Shown one piece after another: positions 1 to 5,086 of a stretch of DNA of 10,292 nt. The stretch lies in assembly GCA_018609825.1 (NCBI GenBank), contig JAHEOA010000025.1, positions 1 through 10,292 of the forward strand. Direction: 5' to 3'. The notes beneath the pieces are model-generated. The model worked only from the letters and a program-made list of their open reading frames with translations. It had not been told where the DNA came from and did not search any database. Source of the DNA: Candidatus Bipolaricaulota bacterium (lineage in GTDB: Bacteria > Bipolaricaulota > Bipolaricaulia > RBG-16-55-9). The translations under genes and the position numbers were made by a program. Each line of letters begins with the position of its first letter. Within the stretch, counting starts at the first letter, position 1.

Positions 1-375
1 ATTAACGTCGAGCTGACCGCCGAGTTCGGCTCGTTGACGCTGCAGTTCGGCGGCGACGGCTCGTTTTCCGGGTTCAACTTTCGGGCGACGACGGTCCTGC
101 AAGACGAGCCCGTCCCGACCGAGCTGAACGTATTCGCGAGTGGGAAACCGGGCGATGGGCTGAACGCGGGCGCGGTCAGCGTCCGAAGCAACGTCGATCC
201 CTTCACCTTTACGGTCATCGCGAGCTTCACCGGCACGGATAGCGCTGCGGCCGAGTTTTCCACGCTCGCCTTTTCGGCCCGAGGCTCCTTCGGCCCCATC
301 GACGTGGAGGCGCGAACCGCCCACGAACTGGCCGGCCTGAAGGAAGCCTCGGTCCAGGCCGAGATCAGTTTCTAG
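1..375 (+). CDS. 3' end of a beta-rich, probable outer-membrane or surface protein (5' truncated)
   Basis: The reading frame is open from the first base of the window to the TAG at 373-375, giving the last 124 residues of a longer protein; an internal ATG does not exist at a natural start, so the gene begins upstream of the window. The visible part is almost entirely short alternating hydrophobic/polar strands rich in Phe, Ser, Thr and Gly (for example segments around SLTLQFGGDGSFSGFNF and PFTFTVIASF), with no cysteine. The last residues, EASVQAEISF, place hydrophobic residues at positions 1, 3, 5 and 7 from the end and finish in Phe, which is the known C-terminal signature of BAM-inserted outer-membrane beta-barrels. 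This is inference: a soluble beta-sandwich or surface repeat protein is also possible. I do not recognise a specific family. The next gene starts 48 nt later with its own promoter-like signal. Confidence 0.75.
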   Translation: MNVELTAEFGSLTLQFGGDGSFSGFNFRATTVLQDEPVPTELNVFASGKPGDGLNAGAVSVRSNVDPFTFTVIASFTGTDSAAAEFSTLAFSARGSFGPIDVEARTAHELAGLKEASVQAEISF

Positions 376-386
376 CCGCCCACCCG

Positions 387-415
387 TCGATATGATCTTC
401 GTCACCCGCTACAAT
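387..415 (+). promoter_or_regulatory. Candidate sigma70-type promoter of the GH13 gene, giving a leaderless or near-leaderless mRNA
   Basis: A -35-like TCGATA (387-392, 4 of 6 consensus bases) lies 17 bp before a strong -10 TACAAT (410-415, 5 of 6). Only 8 nt separate the -10 from the ATG at 424, so transcription would be expected to begin at about 422-424. No Shine-Dalgarno sequence lies before the ATG. The prediction rests on pattern matching alone. Confidence 0.5.
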
Positions 416-423
416 GCCCCGCT

Positions 424-1869
424 ATGAACAACGTTCCCGAGTGGGTCAAAGACGCCGTCTTCTATCAGATCTTTCCTGATCGCTTCGCGCAAAGCCAACA
501 ACTGGCCAAGCCGCCGCGCCTGGAGGCCTGGGACGCGCCGCCATCGCATCACGGCTTCAAGGGCGGCGACCTCCATGGCGTGATCGATAAACTCGACTAT
601 CTCCAAGACTTGGGCATCACGGCCCTCTATCTCAACCCCGTCTTCGCCTCGGCGGCCAACCATCGCTACCATACGTACGACTACGAGCGCGTCGATCCCC
701 TGCTCGGCGGGAACGAGGCCCTCCGGGCGCTCGTGGACGCCGCCCACGAGCGGGGCATGAAGCTTATTCTGGATGGGGTCTTCAACCACGCCAGCCGCGG
801 GTTCTTCGCGTTCCATCACATCCTGGAGAACGAGGCGAAGTCGCCGTACCTCGACTGGTTCCATGTGAACGGGTTTCCGCTGCGCGCGTATTCCTCCGGA
901 CAGCCGCCCAACTACGAGGCTTGGTGGGGGCTCGCGGCGCTGCCGGAGTTCAACGTCGCGCACCCGGAGGTGCGCGAGTACCTGTGGGGCATCGCCGAGC
1001 GCTGGATCGAGTTCGGGGCCGACGGCTGGCGCCTCGACGTCCCCGCCGAGATCGACGATCCGGAGTTCTGGCGCGAGTTCCGGCGGCGGGTCCGAGCGGT
1101 CAATCCGGATGCGTATCTGGTGGGCGAGATCTGGGATCGCGCGCCCGAGTGGCTCGCCGGGGACCGCTTCGACGCCGTCATGAACTACCCGCTGACGCGG
1201 GCGCTCATCGGCTTCGTTCTCCAAGAGCCCCCTGAGGACGCGTTGGTTGACGGCACCGGCTACGCGCCCATTCCGCAGTTCGACGCGAGCGAGTTTGCCG
1301 CCGAGGTCGACGAGCTGATGAGCCTCTACTCAGCAGAAATCACTCAGGCGCAGCTCAACCTCCTCGACAGCCACGACACGGCTCGGTTTTTGACACTGGC
1401 GGGCGGCGACGTCGCGGCCCTCAAGCTGGCGACGCTCCTGCAGATGACCCTGCCCGGGGCGCCGTGCGTCTATTATGGCGACGAGATCGGCATGGAAGGA
1501 CGTCGGGATCCCGACTGTCGCCGCGCGTTCCCGTGGGACGAAAGCCGCTGGGACCACGAGCTGAGAGATTACGTCAAAGCCTGCATTGCGCTGCGCCATG
1601 CCCATCCCGCGCTCCGTCGGGGCGACCTCCGCTGCCTCTATTCTGACGAGGGCGTCTATGCCTACGGGCGCCAACTGAACGACGAGACGCTCGTGGTCGT
1701 CGCCAACACGGCGACGGACGCCCGAACGCCGGCGCTCGATGTGGGGGAATCCTTGCCGGATGGGTGCCGACTGACCGACGTCTGGTCGGATGCGACGGTC
1801 ACCGTCAATCAGGGCGAGCTGCGCGTCAAGGTCGAACCGCGAGCGGGTCGCGTCCTCGTGGCCCGCTGA
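424..1869 (+). CDS. GH13 alpha-amylase-family enzyme (neopullulanase/cyclomaltodextrinase/alpha-glucosidase-like), cytoplasmic
   Basis: This 481-aa protein is a glycoside hydrolase family 13 enzyme that should hydrolyse alpha-1,4 (possibly also alpha-1,6) bonds of maltodextrins. All hallmark regions are visible: VFYQIFPDRF at 13-22; region I DGVFNH at 117-122; region V LPEFN at 173-177; region II with the nucleophile D205 in GWRLD and R203; region III with the acid/base E235 in VGEIWD; region IV with H317-D318 in LDSHD; and the YYGDEIGM...DPDCRR segment at 350-367. The barrel carries its B domain after H122, and a small beta domain occupies roughly the last 80 residues. There is no signal peptide, so it acts in the cytoplasm. 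Cyclomaltodextrinases and neopullulanases (GH13_20) normally have an N-terminal CBM34-like domain and are about 580 aa; here the barrel starts immediately, and region V reads LPEFN rather than MPKLN, so exact specificity is open. The ATG at 424 has no Shine-Dalgarno sequence but a -10 box just upstream. It ends 14 nt from the convergent fructose-bisphosphatase gene. Confidence 0.93.
   Translation: MNNVPEWVKDAVFYQIFPDRFAQSQQLAKPPRLEAWDAPPSHHGFKGGDLHGVIDKLDYLQDLGITALYLNPVFASAANHRYHTYDYERVDPLLGGNEALRALVDAAHERGMKLILDGVFNHASRGFFAFHHILENEAKSPYLDWFHVNGFPLRAYSSGQPPNYEAWWGLAALPEFNVAHPEVREYLWGIAERWIEFGADGWRLDVPAEIDDPEFWREFRRRVRAVNPDAYLVGEIWDRAPEWLAGDRFDAVMNYPLTRALIGFVLQEPPEDALVDGTGYAPIPQFDASEFAAEVDELMSLYSAEITQAQLNLLDSHDTARFLTLAGGDVAALKLATLLQMTLPGAPCVYYGDEIGMEGRRDPDCRRAFPWDESRWDHELRDYVKACIALRHAHPALRRGDLRCLYSDEGVYAYGRQLNDETLVVVANTATDARTPALDVGESLPDGCRLTDVWSDATVTVNQGELRVKVEPRAGRVLVAR
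1842..1867 (+). terminator. Hairpin overlapping the stop codon of the GH13 gene, candidate terminator
   Basis: Bases 1842-1852 pair with 1857-1867 as a continuous 11-bp stem closed by the tetraloop TCCT. In the plus-strand transcript the two non-Watson-Crick positions (1848/1861 and 1850/1859) are G-U wobbles; on the minus strand they would be A-C mismatches. This fits an RNA structure of the GH13 mRNA. Only a weak T stretch (GTTTC) follows, so intrinsic termination is uncertain, and it lies partly inside the coding region. Confidence 0.35.
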
Positions 1870-1883
1870 TCCGTTTCGCGTGG

Positions 1884-2888
1884 CTAAGTCGCTGCGGCGG
1901 TGAGCGCCTCAAGCCGCTCGATCTCAGAACGACCGCCGATGAACAGCGGCACGCGTTGATGGAGGCTGTCGGGCGGGACGTCGCGAATGCGCTTGTGTCC
2001 CGTGCTGGCCGTCCCGCCGGCCTGTTCAACCACGAACGCCAACGGGGCGGCCTCGTACATGAGCCGCAGCTTGCCCTCCGGCTTGGCGGTCGATGGGGGA
2101 TAGAAGTAGAGCCCGCCCTCAAGCAGAATCCGATGGAGGTCATGCACCAGCGCCCCCGAGTAACGCGAGGAATACTCGGCCGCGCGCAACTCCTCGACGA
2201 ACGCCTGGACCGAGGCGTCCCAGCGCCCGTAGCGCGCCTCGTTGGCGCTGTAGTACCGGCCCGGATCCGGAATCCGGATGCCCCGATGAGTGAGCAGAAA
2301 CTCCCCGATGCCGGTGTCGAGCGTGAACCCGTGCGTCCCCTCGCCCGTCGTATAGACCAGCATCGTGCTCGGCCCGTAGAGGACATAGCCCGCGGCCACT
2401 TGTTCGGAGCCAGGCCGCAACAGATCCGATTCCTCGATCTCGCCGTCGGAGGCGTGCCGGCGCCGAATGGAGAAGATGGAGCCGACGGTGCCGTTGGCGT
2501 CGATGTTGGAGGACCCGTCCAACGGGTCGACGAGCACGAAGTACTGCCCGCCCTGGCCGTGCGCCGAGACGTGCAGGGGCGCCTCCATCTCCTCGGATCC
2601 GACCGTGGAGACGAGCTCGATGTAGCGGAACACCTCGACGAACGTGTCGTTGGCGAGCGCGTCCAGCTTCTTGACCACCTCGCCTTGGACATTGACGTCG
2701 TCGGTGGCGCCGAGCACGCCCGCCAGCGCGCCCTGGTTCATCTCGCTCGCGACGAACTTGGCGGCCAATCCGATCTGGGCCAAGAGGATGCTGAACTCGC
2801 CCGTGGCTTCGGGATGGGCCTGTTGACGTTCGAGGATGAACCGATTGAGCGTGACGTAGTCCCGAGCGGCGGAGCGGAGTGAGCTCAT
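1884..2888 (-). CDS. fbp: Fructose-1,6-bisphosphatase, class I
   Basis: The 334-aa protein has the length and motifs of class I fructose-1,6-bisphosphatase, which removes the C1 phosphate of fructose-1,6-bisphosphate in gluconeogenesis (and in the Calvin cycle where present), in the cytoplasm with Mg2+. The N-terminal helix region (TLNRFILE at 13-20) and KKLDALAND (73-81) match the family. The metal and active-site motifs are SEE at 98-100 and DPLDGSSNID at 121-130. The fructose-phosphate-binding region SSRYSGALVHDLHRILLEGG is at 240-259, KLRLMYEAAPLAFVVEQAGG at 273-292 and HQRVPLFIGG at 310-319. The ATG at 2888 is chosen because the family starts there and a GGGGGAG purine run lies about 11 nt upstream; the frame stays open far upstream, but that part is only antisense to other genes. 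A minus-strand promoter candidate about 110 nt upstream leaves a leader of roughly 100 nt. It faces a small exported protein gene and converges on the GH13 gene. Confidence 0.96.
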   Translation of the reverse strand: MSSLRSAARDYVTLNRFILERQQAHPEATGEFSILLAQIGLAAKFVASEMNQGALAGVLGATDDVNVQGEVVKKLDALANDTFVEVFRYIELVSTVGSEEMEAPLHVSAHGQGGQYFVLVDPLDGSSNIDANGTVGSIFSIRRRHASDGEIEESDLLRPGSEQVAAGYVLYGPSTMLVYTTGEGTHGFTLDTGIGEFLLTHRGIRIPDPGRYYSANEARYGRWDASVQAFVEELRAAEYSSRYSGALVHDLHRILLEGGLYFYPPSTAKPEGKLRLMYEAAPLAFVVEQAGGTASTGHKRIRDVPPDSLHQRVPLFIGGRSEIERLEALTAAAT

Positions 2889-2951
2889 CTCGACCAGGGC
2901 TCCCCCAACCCGATCCGGCGTCTCATGGATGGTCGCATCCGGCCACGGCCT

Positions 2952-2977
2952 GTGAGTGGTGCTTGGTGAGTGATCAC
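2952..2977. repeat. GTGAGTG direct repeats with an overlapping GTGATCAC palindrome in the fbp leader
   Basis: GTGAGTG occurs at 2952-2958 and again at 2966-2972, 14 bp apart, and the perfect palindrome GTGATCAC (2970-2977) overlaps the second copy. They lie between the candidate fbp -10 box (2999-3004) and the fbp start, just after the predicted transcription start. They could be a regulator site, but short repeats like these also arise by chance. Confidence 0.25.
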
Positions 2978-2998
2978 GACGCGTCCTCCCTGGCCGGG

Positions 2999-3027
2999 AG
3001 TATGCCGCATGCGGGCCTCGCACACAA
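2999..3027 (-). promoter_or_regulatory. Candidate sigma70-type promoter of fbp
   Basis: Read on the minus strand, TTGTGT (3027-3022) is followed after exactly 17 bp by CATACT (3004-2999). The predicted transcription start near 2992 would give a leader of about 100 nt before the fbp ATG at 2888. It stands back to back with the plus-strand promoter candidate at 3041-3069. Confidence 0.45.
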
Positions 3028-3040
3028 CTGATCTCGCCAG

Positions 3041-3069
3041 TTGCATTGACGGCGCGAAGGGCGGACAAT
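3041..3069 (+). promoter_or_regulatory. Candidate sigma70-type promoter of the 114-aa exported protein gene
   Basis: TTGCAT (3041-3046) and GACAAT (3064-3069) are separated by 17 bp. The predicted start near 3076 leaves a short leader that includes the AAAGGGGG Shine-Dalgarno sequence before the ATG at 3093. A TTGACG at 3046-3051 is too close to this -10 (12 bp) to serve with it. Confidence 0.45.
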
Positions 3070-3092
3070 ACGCGAACGGAAAGGGGGATGTC

Positions 3093-3437
3093 ATGTTCCG
3101 AGCTCTCATCGTCGCGCTGGCACTCGCGATCGGGGTCGGTCTGAGTGTCAGCGCGCAGCCAGTCAACGACGACGTCACGTGCCAGCCCTTGGGAAGCAGC
3201 CTGGCGTCGATGCTGTTGCCCGGCGCGGGCCAGTGGCTCAACGGTCAGTCCGAGCAAGCCCGCGTCCAGTTCGGCATCGGCGCGGTGAACGCGGTGTTGG
3301 CCGCCTTCTTCTGGGGCGACTACGGTCCCGTGGCCGTGCCGGCCCATCTCATCTGGGCCGGCTACAGCGCCATCGACGCGGCGATCATCTGCCTGCGGGC
3401 CCATCAGCTGGACCGGGCTGAAGCCATCGCCAACTGA
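3093..3437 (+). CDS. Small exported/membrane protein with LPGAGQ..NGQ motif (hypothetical)
   Basis: The 114-aa product begins with a typical signal peptide: a short basic start, a hydrophobic core at about 4-19 and an SAQ-type cleavage site near residue 21. The mature part carries LLPGAGQWLNGQ at 41-52, then hydrophobic stretches at about 58-74 and 77-101, probably two membrane segments, and ends in a short charged tail. The pattern S..LPG.GQ..NGQ followed by hydrophobic helices recalls the small TM2-like/DUF5683-like membrane proteins of unknown role; this is resemblance, not a firm assignment. Two cysteines (C30 and C100) are present. The start is fixed by the AAAGGGGG Shine-Dalgarno run at about 3080-3087 and by the signal peptide; the frame is open further upstream (to 2970) but that would destroy the signal peptide and run through the promoter. 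The function is unknown. Confidence 0.8.
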   Translation: MFRALIVALALAIGVGLSVSAQPVNDDVTCQPLGSSLASMLLPGAGQWLNGQSEQARVQFGIGAVNAVLAAFFWGDYGPVAVPAHLIWAGYSAIDAAIICLRAHQLDRAEAIAN

Positions 3438-3439
3438 GC

Positions 3440-3463
3440 GCCGCGTCCTCGGTTGACGCCGGC
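3440..3463 (+). terminator. Weak hairpin just after the 114-aa protein gene
   Basis: GCCGCGTC (3440-3447) can pair with GACGCCGGC (3455-3463) with one bulged C and a 7-nt loop, starting 2 nt after the stop codon. There is no U-tract. The downstream arm overlaps the TTGACG that may be the -35 of the peptidase promoter, so a terminator role is only a suggestion. Confidence 0.2.
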
Positions 3464-3482
3464 CAGTCCGATCCTCTACGGT
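3453..3482 (+). promoter_or_regulatory. Candidate promoter of the M24 peptidase gene (leaderless arrangement)
   Basis: TTGACG (3453-3458, 5 of 6 consensus bases) is followed after 18 bp by the weaker TACGGT (3477-3482), which ends 9 nt before the ATG at 3492. No Shine-Dalgarno sequence precedes that ATG. If this promoter is real, the in-frame TTG at 3453 is part of the -35 box and cannot be the translation start. Confidence 0.4.
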
Positions 3483-3491
3483 CCCGACGCG

Positions 3492-4592
3492 ATGCACGCC
3501 CAGCGACTGGAGCGCTTCCGCCAGCGGATGGCCGCGGACGGCCTTGACGTCGCCGTCGTGATGCCCGGGCCCAATCTCCGTTATCTGACCGGCTTGACGA
3601 CGAGCCCCAGCGAACGCCCCTTCCTGGCGTTCGTCCCCCAGCAGGGACCGCCCCGGTTGCTCGTGCCGGCCCTGGAGCGGCCGGCGGTGGCGCGCGCGCT
3701 TCCGGACGACGCGGTCCTCGTCGGCTATCGCGACGAGGACGGGCCGGCGGGCGCATTGACCGAGCTGGCCGCCGAGCTGGGGCTCGCGCAGGCCACGGTG
3801 GGCGTCGAACACGGACGGATGCGCGTTCGGGAGCTGCGCGCGCTGGAATCCCATGTCGATCGCGACGCCATCCGGGATCTCGGGCCGACGGCGATGGCGC
3901 TGCGCCGGATCAAGGACGCGACCGAGATTGACGCCCTGCGACGCGCCGTCGCGCTGACCGAAGAGCTGCTGGGCGCCATGGTCGAGGCGATCGAGCCGGG
4001 CGCGACCGAACGAGACGTGGTTCGGGCCTACGAGCGGGCCCGGATCGACAGCGATGCCGAAGGCGTGCCGTTTTCGCCGATTGTGGCATCGGGGCCGAAT
4101 ACCGACTCGCCGCACGCCCATCCGGGCGATCGAGCGCTCCAGCGCGGCGACATGGTCACGATCGACTGCGGGGCCATGGTCGAGGGCTATCCCGGCGACG
4201 TCACCCGCAACGTCGCCCTGGGCGAGCTCGACCCCGAGCGCGAGCGGATCCATCAGGTCGTGCTTGAGGCCAACGCGGCCGGTCGGGAGGCATGCCGACC
4301 CGGGGCGACGGCGGCGAGCGTCGACCGAGCCGCCCGGTCTGTCATTGACGCCGCCGGGTACGGCGACTGCTTCATGCACCGCACGGGCCACGGGATGGGC
4401 CTGGAGGTCCACGAGCCCCCGGACATCATGGCCGGCAACGACCAGGTATTGGAGCCGGGCATGGTCTTCACGGTGGAGCCCGGCGTGTATGTGCCCGGCG
4501 TCGGCGGCGCCCGCGTCGAGGACGACATGCTCGTCACCGACGACGGCGCGGAGAGCCTCACGCAATACCCGCGCGAGCTGGCCCGACGTTAG
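3492..4592 (+). CDS. M24-family metallopeptidase (Xaa-Pro aminopeptidase/dipeptidase-like)
   Basis: The 366-aa protein is a pita-bread-fold M24B peptidase, expected to cut peptides next to proline (Xaa-Pro dipeptidase or aminopeptidase P type) using two metal ions in the cytoplasm. An N-terminal creatinase-like domain (about 1-135, including PGPNLRYLTG at 25-34) is followed by the linker LRRIKDATEIDALRRA (137-152) and the catalytic domain. The five metal ligands are all visible: D225 (TIDCG), D236 (GDVTRN), H300 (RTGHGMG), E329 (TVEPGVY) and E343 (RVEDD); H208 in SGPNTDSPHA is the conserved substrate-side histidine. The ATG at 3492 gives the family's usual start (MHAQRLERFRQRM); the frame extends 13 codons further to a TTG at 3453 that has no Shine-Dalgarno sequence and may be a -35 box. 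There is no signal peptide. Dipeptidase versus aminopeptidase cannot be decided by eye. Confidence 0.93.
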   Translation: MHAQRLERFRQRMAADGLDVAVVMPGPNLRYLTGLTTSPSERPFLAFVPQQGPPRLLVPALERPAVARALPDDAVLVGYRDEDGPAGALTELAAELGLAQATVGVEHGRMRVRELRALESHVDRDAIRDLGPTAMALRRIKDATEIDALRRAVALTEELLGAMVEAIEPGATERDVVRAYERARIDSDAEGVPFSPIVASGPNTDSPHAHPGDRALQRGDMVTIDCGAMVEGYPGDVTRNVALGELDPERERIHQVVLEANAAGREACRPGATAASVDRAARSVIDAAGYGDCFMHRTGHGMGLEVHEPPDIMAGNDQVLEPGMVFTVEPGVYVPGVGGARVEDDMLVTDDGAESLTQYPRELARR

Positions 4593-4604
4593 GGGCGCCC
4601 GGGC

Positions 4605-4634
4605 TTGCCGGTTGCTCGTCGCTTGTCCTACACT
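4605..4634 (+). promoter_or_regulatory. Candidate promoter of the 64-aa membrane protein gene
   Basis: TTGCCG (4605-4610) and TACACT (4629-4634) are spaced by 18 bp, starting 13 nt after the stop codon of the M24 peptidase gene. The expected transcription start near 4641 leaves a leader of about 30 nt that contains the Shine-Dalgarno sequence. This small gene may therefore be transcribed separately from the peptidase. Confidence 0.45.
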
Positions 4635-4669
4635 GAGGCGTCCCGGGGGACGAGGAGAGGGGATGGAGC

Positions 4670-4864
4670 ATGATTGACACGCTATTCGTCGTGATGATGG
4701 TCGTGTTCGGCCTGATCGGGTTGATGTTTACGCTGTTCGGCGTGCTTGGGCTGCTCAACCCGAGCCGGGACCTGGCCTACAGTCCGCGCGAGCTGTTCTG
4801 GATGGCGCTGGCCGGGCTCGGCGACCTCGCCGCGGCCGCGTTTCTGTTCGGCAGCGTCTTCTGA
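4670..4864 (+). CDS. Small two-helix membrane protein (hypothetical)
   Basis: The 64-aa product consists almost wholly of two hydrophobic segments, at about 4-29 and 43-63, joined by a short polar loop (NPSRDLAYSPRELFW) with two arginines before the second helix. It should be an integral inner-membrane hairpin protein. The start is well supported: AGGAGAGGGG (about 4653-4662) ends 7 nt before the ATG, with a promoter-like pair upstream. No catalytic motif or family could be recognised, and the function is unknown. It follows the M24 peptidase gene by 77 nt on the same strand and ends before a 222-nt gap that separates it from the convergent PKD protein gene. Confidence 0.75.
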   Translation: MIDTLFVVMMVVFGLIGLMFTLFGVLGLLNPSRDLAYSPRELFWMALAGLGDLAAAAFLFGSVF

Positions 4865-5020
4865 CGGACGGCCCTCGACGTTTCCCTCTCTGCCGTGCGA
4901 TCGGCCTACCCGCGTTGCGCCACCCTGTCCACGGATCGATCACGGCTTGTCGGGCGCTCACTCGCGGCCATGGAGGCATCATCCGTACGGTCACCGCTGC
5001 CGATGCGCTGCGATCATGAC

Positions 5021-5051
5021 CGAAGCCGCCCGCGGGCAGCGGACGGCTTCG
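5021..5051 (-). terminator. Strong hairpin between convergent genes, best formed in the minus-strand RNA
   Basis: CGAAGCCG (5021-5028) and CGGCTTCG (5044-5051) form a perfect 8-bp outer stem; CCGC (5030-5033) and GCGG (5039-5042) form a 4-bp inner stem around a 5-nt loop. The single position between them (5029/5043) is C-A in the plus-strand RNA but U-G in the minus-strand RNA, which makes a continuous 13-bp stem there. It lies 35 nt downstream of the PKD gene's stop codon. No U-tract follows on either strand, so it may be an unconventional terminator or a 3' end stabiliser. The rest of the gap 4865-5086 shows no further gene. Confidence 0.5.
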
Positions 5052-5086
5052 CAGCTTCAAACGTCGGTTCGCTATGTCGGTCGGGT

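Noticed and set aside
409..1224. 271-codon minus-strand open frame opposite the GH13 gene
   Set aside because: It mirrors codons of an enzyme with all catalytic motifs intact, is rich in Arg/Glu/Val shadow composition, and has no family likeness.
3453..3491. TTG at 3453 as the start of the M24 peptidase
   Set aside because: No Shine-Dalgarno sequence, the extra 13 residues are not family-like, and the TTG is part of a likely -35 box; ATG 3492 gives the usual start.
1884..4565. 893-codon open frame on the minus strand running from fbp back across the M24 gene
   Set aside because: Only the last 334 codons match a family (fructose-bisphosphatase). The rest is antisense to the well-supported 114-aa and M24 genes, an effect of high GC with few stop codons in that frame.
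4865..5086. Search for a tRNA or small RNA in the largest gap
   Set aside because: No cloverleaf, T-loop or conserved RNA motif was found; only the hairpin at 5021-5051 stands out.
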